Made by a program: the position numbers and the translations under genes. A model generated the notes under the pieces. That model did no database searches. It was given only the letters and a program-made list of their open reading frames with translations, and was not told where the DNA came from. DNA of 64,000 nt from positions 17,712 through 81,711 of the forward strand of contig JAIQFN010000054.1 in the NCBI GenBank assembly GCA_020073265.1. Reading direction: 5' to 3'. This DNA comes from Terriglobia bacterium (GTDB lineage: Bacteria > Acidobacteriota > Terriglobia > Bryobacterales > Bryobacteraceae). Positions 52,750 to 61,043 of the stretch are shown one piece after another; the first letter of the stretch is position 1, and each line of letters begins with the position of its first letter.

Positions 52750-53685
52750 GTGGGTCTCGGGCGGCTAGTTGCGCTTTTGTGCGGTGGTGTGTTCTGGCTG
52801 GCCGCCCAGCCGCCCTCGGCCCCTTCCGGCTACGTCGGCAGCAACGTCTGCCGCGCCTGCCATCCCGACGTCTGGGCCAACTTCTACAAGAACCCGCACT
52901 ATAAGAGCATCGCATCCGGCCACGAACCCGCCGATAGAACCGGATGCGAAAGCTGCCACGGCCCGGGCCAGGCCCACGTGGAAGCCCGCGGCGGCAAGGC
53001 CAGTATCATTGCCTTTTCAGAGCTGCCGCAAAAGCAGATCCTGGACAACTGTCTCCGCTGCCACGCCGAGACCTTGAGCCGCGCCAACATCCGGCGGTCA
53101 GCGCACACGCTCAACGACGTCGTGTGTACCAGTTGCCACTCCATTCATAAGTCGCCCGCTCCGAAGTTCCTGCTCGCCAAGCGGCAAATCGATCTATGTT
53201 ACGGCTGCCACCAGGAAGTTCGCTCGCAGTTTTCGATGCCCTTCAAGCATCGCGTTAACGAGGGCTTCATGACGTGCACGGACTGCCACAATCCGCACGG
53301 CGCCGTCGCGCCCACCTGGCGGATGGCCGCGCGCCCGCGCATGGTGGACCAGGCCCTCTCGAACGAAGAGCCTTGCCTGAAGTGTCACTCGGAAAAGCGC
53401 GGCCCATTCCTCTACGAGCATGAACCGGTCCGCGTGGATGGCTGCGAGACTTGCCATTACCCGCACGGCTCCACCAATTCACGGCTGCTCCGGCGGCCGG
53501 TGGTTTTCACCTTATGTCTGGAGTGCCACAACGGCGCCGATCACTTCGGACGCCAAACCTCGCCGGGCGCGGGCGTCCTGCCCCTTACCGGCACCCACAA
53601 TCTGGCCGACCCGCGCTATCAGAACTGCACGACCTGCCACGTCCGCGTGCACGGCTCTAATTCCGACGCCTTGTTCCTCAGATGA
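52750..53685 (+). CDS. Decaheme c-type cytochrome, DmsE/MtrA-like
   Basis: A 311-residue multiheme cytochrome. I count ten CXXCH motifs: CRACH, CESCH, CLRCH, CTSCH, CYGCH, CTDCH, CLKCH, CETCH, CLECH and CTTCH, the number and spacing of DmsE/MtrA-type decaheme proteins that sit in the periplasm and plug into an outer-membrane porin. A short signal (LLCGGVFWLAAQ) precedes the first motif. The start is a GTG at 52750. Its ATGA overlap with the following MtrB/PioB-like gene shows that the two are made together. Confidence 0.93.
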   Translation: MGLGRLVALLCGGVFWLAAQPPSAPSGYVGSNVCRACHPDVWANFYKNPHYKSIASGHEPADRTGCESCHGPGQAHVEARGGKASIIAFSELPQKQILDNCLRCHAETLSRANIRRSAHTLNDVVCTSCHSIHKSPAPKFLLAKRQIDLCYGCHQEVRSQFSMPFKHRVNEGFMTCTDCHNPHGAVAPTWRMAARPRMVDQALSNEEPCLKCHSEKRGPFLYEHEPVRVDGCETCHYPHGSTNSRLLRRPVVFTLCLECHNGADHFGRQTSPGAGVLPLTGTHNLADPRYQNCTTCHVRVHGSNSDALFLR

Positions 53686-55691
53686 GCCGCTCTGTTGACA
53701 TGCTCCCGGCCACCCACCTGTTCGGCGCGCTGCTGCTCGTGGCAGCCGCCTGCCTGGCGCAGCCCACCGTGGCGCCCACCCTCGAACCAGTGGGACCCGC
53801 GCGCGGGGACAACTGGAACGACTACAACATCGTCGATTCGTTCGAAACCGGATACCGCTTCAGCACCACCGGCGGGAGCCTCGACCAGTACCGCAGCACC
53901 GTCAACTACGGCGACGGCGTGCGGTTGCTCGCCAGCTTCCTCAGCATCAACTCCAAGGACGGGCACGGAAAATTCTTCGACCAGATCGTCCTCACCACCC
54001 AGGGCCTGGGCAACGATCCTTATGAAAGCGCCACGCTCCGCATCGAGAAGAACCGGCTGTACCGCTACGACCTGAACTGGCGTTTGAACGACTACTACAA
54101 CCCCGGCCTGCGCACCGGCGGCCAGCAAGGCCAGCACCTGCTGGACACCGAATACACCACCTCGGATCAGGATCTCACGCTGTTTCCGCAATCCAACGTC
54201 AAGTTCTTCCTCGGCTACACGCGCGGCGATCAGAACGGGCCCGCAATTTCCACCATCCAACTGTTCGACTCCCGCGGCAACGAATTCCCGCTGTTTGAGA
54301 ATGTGCGCCGCGTCCGCAACGAATATCGCATCGGCAACGAGATCCGCTTATTCGGAATCCGCTTCACCTGGATGCACGGCTGGGAGGATTTCAAGGAAGA
54401 CTCGGCCTTCTCGTCGGGCCTGAACCTGGGCAACAATCCCGGCAACCCGACTACTCTTTCCTCGTTCCAGCGCTCGGAGCCCTACCATGGCACCAGCCCC
54501 TACTGGCGCGGCGGTCTGTTCACCGAACGGGAGCACTTCAGCGCCAGCGGCCGCGCCACTTACACTTCCGGCCAGCGGGATTTCATCCTGGACGAGAACG
54601 CGGCGGGGCCCTCCCGCTTCGGCCTCGACACAGTGCGCCAGGTGGTGACCGCGGGCAATGCGCAGCGCCCGGTCTTCGCCGGGAACCTGACCCTGAGCTA
54701 CTTCCCCATTTCCAAACTCACCCTGACCAACCAGACCACGGTCAACAACATCCGCATCGACGGGAATTCGGTGTATGCCGAGTTCGACAACGCGGCGCAG
54801 GCCTTCCAGTACGCGGCCTTCGAGTTTCTCGGGATCCGCACGCTCGCCAACGAGACCAGTCTGAACTATCAGGCTACGCGCTGGCTGGGCGTGTACGGCG
54901 GCTACCAGTACTCAGACCGCCAGATCCGCTCGCAGGAAGCTACGCTGGGAAGCGCCTTCAATGCGACGTCCGAGCAGACCAACGCGCTGCACGAGGGTCT
55001 GTTCGGGCTGCGGCTGAAGCCGGTAAAGCCGCTTTCCATACTGCTGGAAGGCGAAGTCGGGCACACCAACCGGCCGCTGAGCCCGATCGCCGAGCGAAAC
55101 TACCACGTGCTGGGCGCGCGGCTGCAATATAAGGTCAAGACGTTCTCGTTCACGGCGGCGACGCGCGAAAACTACAACACCAATTCCGTCTCGCTCTCCA
55201 GCTACGCCTCGCATTCCCGGAACTACAGCGCCGACGCCTCCTGGACGCCCCGGAACTGGTTCGCCCTGGACGCCGGGTATTCCAAGCTGCACCTGGACAC
55301 CGCCGGAGGCATCGACTATTTCGCCAACGGTCAATCCATTACAGGCCAACAGTCCATCTACGTGAGCAATCTGCACATCGCCAACCTCTCGGCGCGGTTC
55401 GCTCTGAACAAGCGTGCGGATTTCCTGGCCGGCTACAGCCACACCCAGGACACCGGCGACGGGCGCTCCAGCCTGCTGGCCCCCGGGATCGGCCCGGCCC
55501 TGCCTGCCTTTCAGGCGGCCCAGACCTTTCCCCTAAGGTTCCTCTCCCCGATGGCCCGCCTCTCTATACAAATCACCGAAAAGATCCGATGGAACGTGGG
55601 GTACCAATATTACGGCTACAATGAACGCTTCTTGAACGGTGAGGACTACCGCGCGCACACGGGCTATTCGAGCGTGCTCTGGTCATTCTGA
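53682..55691 (+). CDS. MtrB/PioB-family decaheme-associated outer-membrane porin
   Basis: A 669-residue barrel protein that would sheath the decaheme cytochrome through the outer membrane and so let electrons leave the cell or enter it. It has a signal peptide (LLVAAACLAQP) and after it the family features: DNWNDYNIVDSFETGYRFST (cut to YNIVDSFETGYRF) and repeated strand pairs rich in Tyr/Asn/Thr, ending with GYQYYGYNERF and a C-terminal VLWSF. Length fits MtrB/PioB (about 670-800). It overlaps the cytochrome gene by four bases. Whether it works as a metal reductase or in iron oxidation is unknown. Confidence 0.9.
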   Translation: MSRSVDMLPATHLFGALLLVAAACLAQPTVAPTLEPVGPARGDNWNDYNIVDSFETGYRFSTTGGSLDQYRSTVNYGDGVRLLASFLSINSKDGHGKFFDQIVLTTQGLGNDPYESATLRIEKNRLYRYDLNWRLNDYYNPGLRTGGQQGQHLLDTEYTTSDQDLTLFPQSNVKFFLGYTRGDQNGPAISTIQLFDSRGNEFPLFENVRRVRNEYRIGNEIRLFGIRFTWMHGWEDFKEDSAFSSGLNLGNNPGNPTTLSSFQRSEPYHGTSPYWRGGLFTEREHFSASGRATYTSGQRDFILDENAAGPSRFGLDTVRQVVTAGNAQRPVFAGNLTLSYFPISKLTLTNQTTVNNIRIDGNSVYAEFDNAAQAFQYAAFEFLGIRTLANETSLNYQATRWLGVYGGYQYSDRQIRSQEATLGSAFNATSEQTNALHEGLFGLRLKPVKPLSILLEGEVGHTNRPLSPIAERNYHVLGARLQYKVKTFSFTAATRENYNTNSVSLSSYASHSRNYSADASWTPRNWFALDAGYSKLHLDTAGGIDYFANGQSITGQQSIYVSNLHIANLSARFALNKRADFLAGYSHTQDTGDGRSSLLAPGIGPALPAFQAAQTFPLRFLSPMARLSIQITEKIRWNVGYQYYGYNERFLNGEDYRAHTGYSSVLWSF

Positions 55692-55694
55692 GCG

Positions 55695-56006
55695 ATGAAC
55701 ATTTCATCCAACGCATCTACGGTAACCACCGGCCTGCTGGTCGCTTTCGCGATCCTGGTGATCTTCATCCGCTCGAAGGGTTGGCTGGACAGCAACGTCC
55801 CGTTGTTCTACTACGCCCTGATGATCGCCTATACGCGGGCCGTGGACAGCCGCGTGCCATTCCTGCTGATCCTGATCGGCCTGGGCCTGTCGCTGCTACT
55901 GCGGTTCGAATTCATGAATACCTTCATGATCCGGGCGGTGAGGTACATGGAGATGGCCGTGCTGGCGGTGATTATCTACCTATGCATGCAGACCGTGCTG
56001 CTGTGA
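55695..56006 (+). CDS. Small three-helix membrane protein of unknown function
   Basis: A 103-residue protein with three hydrophobic segments (about 11-25, 53-68 and 85-100), the first being LLVAFAILVIFI. No haem motif or His pair typical of quinol oxidase subunits is seen. It follows the MtrB/PioB gene by 3 bases and would be translated with the electron-conduit genes; it may be a helper in the inner membrane. A possible link to quinol oxidation is a guess. It ends 1 base from the rhodanese gene on the other strand. Confidence 0.62.
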   Translation: MNISSNASTVTTGLLVAFAILVIFIRSKGWLDSNVPLFYYALMIAYTRAVDSRVPFLLILIGLGLSLLLRFEFMNTFMIRAVRYMEMAVLAVIIYLCMQTVLL

Positions 56007-56007
56007 C

Positions 56008-56388
56008 CTATTTCTCCACCGGCAGTCCTGAAGCCTGGTAGCCCCTCCAGCCTCCATCCAGCGAGATGACGTTGCGATAGCCCATCTTCTGGAGCGCGTC
56101 CGCGCTCAGGGCCGAGCGGAAGCCTCCGCCGCAGTACAGCACCAGCGTCTTGTCTTTGTCGGGCGCCTTGGTCTCGATGTCGCGCTCGATGATTCCTTTT
56201 CCAAGGTGCATGGCTCCGGCGGCATGACCGGCGGCCCATTCGCTCTCCTCGCGGATATCCACCAGCAGATGCGGCTGGCCGGAGGCTCGCATGCGCTGAT
56301 AGCCGGCGATGTCGATCTCGCGGATGCGCGACTTGGCGTCGTTGACCAGCGCCAGGAATCCCGGATTGTGGTGTTTGGGTGCGGCCAT
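56008..56388 (-). CDS. Rhodanese-domain protein
   Basis: A 126-residue single-domain rhodanese. The active-site Cys86 lies in VLYCGGGFRSA, and the family's CDDxRxxxE-type opening reads LLVDIREESEWAAGH; the C-terminal ISLDGGWRGYQASGLPV is typical. It would move sulfane sulfur between thiols or cyanide-type acceptors. No signal peptide. It ends next to murA (2 bases) and may be translated as part of the murQ-murA run, but no functional link is evident. Confidence 0.92.
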   Translation of the reverse strand: MAAPKHHNPGFLALVNDAKSRIREIDIAGYQRMRASGQPHLLVDIREESEWAAGHAAGAMHLGKGIIERDIETKAPDKDKTLVLYCGGGFRSALSADALQKMGYRNVISLDGGWRGYQASGLPVEK

Positions 56389-56390
56389 GC

Positions 56391-57647
56391 TCAGCTCACT
56401 CTCTCGATGCGCGCCCCGACGCGCGCCAGCTTCTCCTCGATTTTCTCATAGCCCCGATCGATGTGATAGACGCGATCCACGATGGTTTCGCCCTGCGCCA
56501 CCAGGCCGGCCAGAACCAGCGAAGCGCTGGCGCGCAGGTCGGAAGCCAGCACCTGCGCGCCGGTGAGCTCTCGGACGCCGGCCACGATGGCCTGCCGGCC
56601 TTCCACGCGGATGTTGGCTCCCATGCGAGCCAGCTCCTGCGTGTGCATGAAGCGGTTTTCGAAAATGGTCTCGGTCACGAACGAGATCCCTTCGGCCAGA
56701 GTCATCATGGCGAGATACTGCGCCTGCAGATCGGTCGCAAAGCCGGGATACTCTTCGGTGGTGATGTCGGCGGCGCGCCAGCGTCCCTTGGAGCGGACGC
56801 CCAAAGCGCCGGGTCGAACCTGCCGGACCTCGGCGCCGGCTTGCTTCAGCTTGCTGACCAGCGCGTCCAGGTGCTCGGGCACGCAATCGGCGATCACCAG
56901 GTCGCCGTGCGTCATGGCCCCGGCGATCAGGAAAGTTCCGGCCTCGATGCGATCGGCGATGATGGTGTGCTCGGCGCCGTGCAGCCGGCCGACGCCGTGC
57001 ACGCGGATGGTGGAGCTTCCGGCGCCTTCGATGCGGGCTCCCATTTTGTTGAGCAGCACGGCCAGGTCCTGCACCTCCGGCTCGCGCGCCGCGTTGTGGA
57101 TCACGGTTTCACCCTGGGCCAGCACGGCGGCCATCAGCACGTCCTCGGTGCCGGTGACGGTGATGCGGTCGAACTGCACCAGCGTTCCCTTGAGTCCGTC
57201 CGGTGCTTCAGCTTCCACGTAACCATGCGACTGGCGGATGGTCGCGCCCAGTTGCTCCAGCGCCGAGACATGCAGATTGATGGGACGCGCGCCGATGGCG
57301 CATCCGCCCGGCATGGACACCCGGGCGCGGCCGGTGCGAGCTACCAAAGGTCCCAGCACCAGGCTGGAGGCGCGCATGGTTTTCACCAGCTCGTAGGGCG
57401 CCTCGGGGCGATCGAGTTTGCCGGCTTGCACAGTCATGCTTCCGGCGTCGCGCGCGATGCTGGCGCCGGCGTGCTCCAGCAACTGCTCCATGGTGCGGAT
57501 GTCGCGCACCGGTGGGATGCGCGTCAGCTTCACCGGATCGCTGGTGAGCAGGCAGGCCGCCAGCGCGGGCAGCGCGGAATTTTTCGCGCCGCTGATCGCG
57601 ATCTCGCCTTCCAGCGGCCGGCCGCCCTGGATTCGGAATTTATCCAT
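56391..57647 (-). CDS. murA: UDP-N-acetylglucosamine 1-carboxyvinyltransferase
   Basis: A 418-residue enzyme for the first committed step of peptidoglycan synthesis (enolpyruvyl transfer from PEP to UDP-GlcNAc). The catalytic Cys is Cys116 in MPGGCAIGARP (113-122), the site targeted by fosfomycin; Lys22-Asn23 of SGAKNSALP and the C-terminal VYHIDRGYEKIEEKL complete the fold. It overlaps the end of murQ by eight bases. The murQ-murA pairing on one transcript links recycling of MurNAc fragments with synthesis of new precursor. Confidence 0.95.
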   Translation of the reverse strand: MDKFRIQGGRPLEGEIAISGAKNSALPALAACLLTSDPVKLTRIPPVRDIRTMEQLLEHAGASIARDAGSMTVQAGKLDRPEAPYELVKTMRASSLVLGPLVARTGRARVSMPGGCAIGARPINLHVSALEQLGATIRQSHGYVEAEAPDGLKGTLVQFDRITVTGTEDVLMAAVLAQGETVIHNAAREPEVQDLAVLLNKMGARIEGAGSSTIRVHGVGRLHGAEHTIIADRIEAGTFLIAGAMTHGDLVIADCVPEHLDALVSKLKQAGAEVRQVRPGALGVRSKGRWRAADITTEEYPGFATDLQAQYLAMMTLAEGISFVTETIFENRFMHTQELARMGANIRVEGRQAIVAGVRELTGAQVLASDLRASASLVLAGLVAQGETIVDRVYHIDRGYEKIEEKLARVGARIERVS

Positions 57648-58542
57648 GTTCCGTCTCGAGGACTTCCCGGATGCGCCCGCCCGCGGCAGCCAGCCTGGCC
57701 TCGGCGGCGGCGCGATCCAGCTTGAGGCGCGCCATGACGATGGCGGTCTTCACGTCGCCGCCCGCTTCGGCAAGCAACTCGCCCGCGCGCTCAAAGCTCA
57801 CCTCGGCTGATTCGGCGACGACGCGTTTGGCGCGATCCTCTAGCTTGCTGTTTTTCGGCTGCACGTTCACCATCAGGTTGCCGTACACGTGGCCCAGCCG
57901 GATCATGACCGCGGTGCTGAGCATGTTCAACGCCAGCTTGGTGGCCGTGCCGGCTTTCATGCGCGTGGACCCGGCGATGATTTCCGGACCAACCAGCGGC
58001 GCGATCGAAATTTCCACCGCGCGAGAAAGTTCCGAATCGGGAGTGCAACTAATTCCGATGGTCAAGGCCCCTAACTCGCGCGCCGAGGCCACCGCTCCCA
58101 GGACGAAGGGCGTACGGCCGCTGGCCGCGATCCCCACCAGCGCGTCGCGCGCCGTGAACCCGCGGGCCATCAGATCGTGGCGTCCGGCGCCCGGGTCGTC
58201 CTCGCTCGCTTCAGTCGCCCGGGCCAGCGCTGCCTCGCCGCCCGCGATGATTCCCTGCACTAACCCGTCCGGCACGTGAAAAGTGGGAGGGCACTCGGCT
58301 GCATCCAGCACTCCCAACCGGCCGCTGGTTCCGGCGCCGATGTAGAACAATCGCCCGCCGCCCCGGATCGACTCCACGATCCGGTCGACGGCTTCCGCGA
58401 TCCGCGGGATTTCCGCCCCCACCGCCGGCGCCACTCTTTGGTCTTCGAGATTGATGATCGCGAGAATTTCCGCAGTGCTCCGTGCGTCGATATCGCGGGA
58501 GGCGGGATTGCTCTGTTCGGTGAGAAGGCTGCCGAGTTTCAT
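57640..58542 (-). CDS. murQ: N-acetylmuramic acid 6-phosphate etherase
   Basis: A 300-residue etherase that cleaves the lactyl ether of MurNAc-6-phosphate to give GlcNAc-6-phosphate in cell-wall recycling. The SIS-type fold is clear: YIGAGTSGRLGVLDAAECPP contains Glu83 (equivalent to the catalytic Glu of E. coli), with GIAASGRTPFVLGA and STRMKAGTATKLALNML, quoted as AGTATKLALNML, as further anchors. It is followed at once by murA, with which it overlaps by eight bases. No murK-like kinase or transporter is in the window. Confidence 0.94.
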   Translation of the reverse strand: MKLGSLLTEQSNPASRDIDARSTAEILAIINLEDQRVAPAVGAEIPRIAEAVDRIVESIRGGGRLFYIGAGTSGRLGVLDAAECPPTFHVPDGLVQGIIAGGEAALARATEASEDDPGAGRHDLMARGFTARDALVGIAASGRTPFVLGAVASARELGALTIGISCTPDSELSRAVEISIAPLVGPEIIAGSTRMKAGTATKLALNMLSTAVMIRLGHVYGNLMVNVQPKNSKLEDRAKRVVAESAEVSFERAGELLAEAGGDVKTAIVMARLKLDRAAAEARLAAAGGRIREVLETEHG

Positions 58543-58641
58543 TAAACGTCGTTAATGTTGGGCGACGCCTTTAGAATCGAAAAAGCGCCGGAAGGTTGCC
58601 CTTGCGACGCTTTGGCTGTTTTTCAATCTGTACGGGCCGGC

Positions 58642-58965
58642 TTACACGCTGAAGGAGCTGCCGCAACCGCACGTATTCTTGACGTTGGGGTTGTTGAACT
58701 TGAAACCCGAGCCTTCCATGCTCTCGACATAGTCCACTTCGGCTCCATCCAGATAGAGCAGGCTGGCCTGGTCGATGAAGACCTTCAGGCCGTCGAAGCT
58801 GTAGGTCTTATCCAGCATATTGGGCGTGTTTTCAAAGGCCATCGAGTAGCTGAAGCCGGAGCAGCCGCCGCCCACGACAGCGATCCGCAGCCCGGCGGGC
58901 CTGGGTTCCTGCGTATCCAGAATCTCCTTCACTTTGCCGACTGCCGTCTCTGTCAGTTGAACCAT
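58642..58965 (-). CDS. erpA: Iron-sulfur cluster carrier, ErpA/IscA type
   Basis: A 107-residue A-type carrier that passes [Fe-S] clusters to apo-enzymes. The three conserved cysteines are Cys35 (GGGCSGFSY), Cys99 and Cys101 (CGCGSSF). The length is normal. It could be ErpA or a general IscA/HesB; the exact subtype cannot be told from this segment, so the symbol is tentative. It stands alone between murQ and the ECF sigma gene. An AAGCTCTTAGG-like leader on the minus strand lacks a strong ribosome site. Confidence 0.85.
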   Translation of the reverse strand: MVQLTETAVGKVKEILDTQEPRPAGLRIAVVGGGCSGFSYSMAFENTPNMLDKTYSFDGLKVFIDQASLLYLDGAEVDYVESMEGSGFKFNNPNVKNTCGCGSSFSV

Positions 58966-59179
58966 AAGCTCTTAGGATCTCCCTTTCTTGAGAAGCTCAC
59001 CCGAATCTTCATTATCTCCCGAAGCATTCTCTCTCGCAAGCCTATTGCCATCGGCTTCAGGGCTCCCAGCCAATTCGATGCTACACTCCCCCATAGGATG
59101 CGACATCCGGTGGAAGGCGCCCCAATTTTGCCCCAAAGGTCTGCAACCGCAGGGGGTTGGGATACGTCTGCAGGGGTGT

Positions 59180-59836
59180 ATGAGTGGTCTTGCTGGCGTA
59201 CTTCCGTTTCCGGCATCGGGCTCGCGCACCCAGGCGAAGACCAGAGTGGACCACCGGAATTCTGAAGAAGCCGCGCTGGTGCGCCGCGTCCAGGCCCGGG
59301 ATGAAATCGCGTTCCGGGAGATCGTGGAGCGGTATCAGGCCAAGGTCTTCTCCATCATCTACGGCATCCTCCGCAATCACAACGACGCCGAGGACATCGC
59401 GCAGCAGGTCTTCGCGAAGATTTATTTCTCCATCCAGAATTTTGACTTTCGCAGCTCGCTGCTGACCTGGATCTATAAGATCACGGTGAACGAGTGCTAC
59501 GACTACCTGCGCAAGAAGCGGGTGCGGAAACTGGTGTACGAGAGCGATTTTTCCGAAGAAGACGCGCAGCGCATGCAAAACACCGATACGGCCACCGATC
59601 AGGCGCCGCCGGTGGACAAACAACTGGCGCAAAGGGATCTGGTGGTGAAGCTCCTGGCCAAGCTGTCCAGCGAGGACCGGAGCCTGCTGCTGCTCAAGGA
59701 AGTGGAGGGTCATTCGGTGGAGGAACTCTCGCGGATGACCGGCATGAACGAGAACACCATCAAGGTGAAACTGTTCCGTTCGCGTCAAAAGCTGCTGAAA
59801 GCGGCGCAGCGGTTGATGCGCGCGAGCAAGACTTAG
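59180..59836 (+). CDS. ECF-type RNA polymerase sigma factor
   Basis: A 218-residue sigma factor of the RpoE class. I use the ATG at 59180; a frame upstream to 58988 exists but runs through the region shared with the divergent gene leader. Region 2 spans about 33-100 (DEIAFREIVERYQAKVF, then LRNHNDAEDIAQQVFAKI and RSSLLTWIYKITVNECYDYL), and region 4 about 160-215 (LSSEDRSLLLLKEVEGHSVEEL, then ENTIKVKLFRSRQKL, both quoted in part). It should direct transcription of stress genes and probably its own operon. The anti-sigma gene follows 121 bases downstream. Confidence 0.92.
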   Translation: MSGLAGVLPFPASGSRTQAKTRVDHRNSEEAALVRRVQARDEIAFREIVERYQAKVFSIIYGILRNHNDAEDIAQQVFAKIYFSIQNFDFRSSLLTWIYKITVNECYDYLRKKRVRKLVYESDFSEEDAQRMQNTDTATDQAPPVDKQLAQRDLVVKLLAKLSSEDRSLLLLKEVEGHSVEELSRMTGMNENTIKVKLFRSRQKLLKAAQRLMRASKT

Positions 59837-59957
59837 GTGGAGCTAGGGTTGAGGTCGAGCAAGGTTTAGTGTGATGTGATACAACGTATCAAAGCGCGGA
59901 AGCGGGCGATTCGATCCGTAGCGCGGTTGATGAGCGGTCTTTTTGAGGGAAGAAGTT

Positions 59958-60473
59958 ATGCACGAACCAATCCGGGATAACCTTGAGGATTATCTGAGAG
60001 GTCCCGCGGGCAGGATTCCGCAAGAATTTGGAGCGCACCTCGAAGCGTGCGAGGAATGCGCGGGCGAACTGAAGGGTCTGGAGACGCAGGCGCGGATGTT
60101 GCGGTCGCTCAAGGCCGGCCAGGAAGTGGAGCCGCGCGCCGGCTTCTACGCCCGCGTGATGGAGCGGATCGAAGAACGGGCGCAGGCGTCCATCTGGGCG
60201 ATCCTGCTGCGGCCCCGCATCGGGCGCAGGCTGGCGGTGGCCTCGGCGGTTCTGGCGCTGCTGCTGGCGGGTTACCTGGTGTCCACTGAGCCGGGCGACC
60301 AGAGCCTGGCATCGGCTCCAAGCGTGGTGCTGACCGATACGCCCGCGCCGGTAGTGGCTTCCCAGAGCATCCCGCAACAGGAAATCCCGCAGCCGGAGAT
60401 CCAGCGGGACACTCCGCAGCAGCAACACGAGCGCGATGCGGTGCTGGTGAATCTGGCCAGCTTCCGTCAATAG
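59958..60473 (+). CDS. Anti-sigma factor with zinc-binding domain
   Basis: A 171-residue membrane protein. The N-terminal part has the zinc-finger pattern HLEACEEC (His27, Cys31, Cys34) of ZAS anti-sigma factors, which hold the ECF sigma inactive. One transmembrane helix lies near 95-115 (AVASAVLALLLAGYLVS), and the periplasmic tail is Pro/Gln-rich (EIPQPEIQRDTPQQQ). I chose the ATG at 59958 because GAGGGAAG precedes it; a TTG at 59943 is less likely. The pair with the upstream sigma gene and the following Spy-like gene form one module. Confidence 0.85.
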   Translation: MHEPIRDNLEDYLRGPAGRIPQEFGAHLEACEECAGELKGLETQARMLRSLKAGQEVEPRAGFYARVMERIEERAQASIWAILLRPRIGRRLAVASAVLALLLAGYLVSTEPGDQSLASAPSVVLTDTPAPVVASQSIPQQEIPQPEIQRDTPQQQHERDAVLVNLASFRQ

Positions 60474-60476
60474 CGT

Positions 60477-60857
60477 ATGTCCGTGTTCAACCGCGACTCC
60501 TGGCAGAATCCGCGCATCCTCACACTGCTGCTCTTGATTTTTCTGTGCGGAGCCCTGGCGGGCGCCATCACCATGCGCGCCGGCCTGCACGACAAAATGC
60601 ATCGCAGCGCCGCCGGGTACTGGAAAGACGGCAAGAACGAATTCTCGTACGGAACGCTTCGCAAAGAGCTGAACCTGACGGCGGATCAGTCCGAACGGCT
60701 GAAGACCATTCTGGACGATTTTGTGAAATACCACGACGATCTGGAAGCTCAGATCGAAGACGTCCGCGCGACCGGCCGGAACCGCATCCTGCAGATGCTG
60801 ACGCCGGAGCAGCGGCAGAAGTTCGAACAGCTTTCCCACCAGCTTCCCCAGCAATAA
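60477..60857 (+). CDS. Spy/CpxP-like membrane-anchored periplasmic protein
   Basis: A 126-residue protein with an N-terminal anchor (LTLLLLIFLCGALAGAITM, about 16-34) and a periplasmic helical part. The LNLTADQSERLKTILDDF and LTPEQRQKFEQL segments are the Spy/CpxP-type 'LTxxQ' repeats of periplasmic chaperones and metal-stress sensors. It starts 3 bases after the anti-sigma stop. Its role may be to sense envelope stress or to act as target of the sigma factor; the latter fits the operon. Confidence 0.82.
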   Translation: MSVFNRDSWQNPRILTLLLLIFLCGALAGAITMRAGLHDKMHRSAAGYWKDGKNEFSYGTLRKELNLTADQSERLKTILDDFVKYHDDLEAQIEDVRATGRNRILQMLTPEQRQKFEQLSHQLPQQ

Positions 60858-61043
60858 GCTTGCGCAAGAACGCGCGCAGCAGGGGCGCACTGCCGCGCCC
60901 CTACCCGGGTTTGATCAGAACGTAATCCTTAGCGGACTGTTGAGGTGCAACAAGATAAGGGCCGCGCACTGGCGTTTGCGGTGGTCCGAGTTTCGGTGAT
61001 TATGCACTTGACACAGAGAGCCGTTCTGCACGACAATTGAGGT

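Noticed and set aside
58988..59179. 64-residue N-terminal extension of the sigma factor
   Set aside because: It lies in the leader shared with the divergent ErpA gene and has no conserved residues; region 2 starts well after 59180.
60900..61043. Inverted repeats for the IS1595 element
   Set aside because: Only weak matches (such as CTCAAC) could be found between the two sides, so no ends were annotated.
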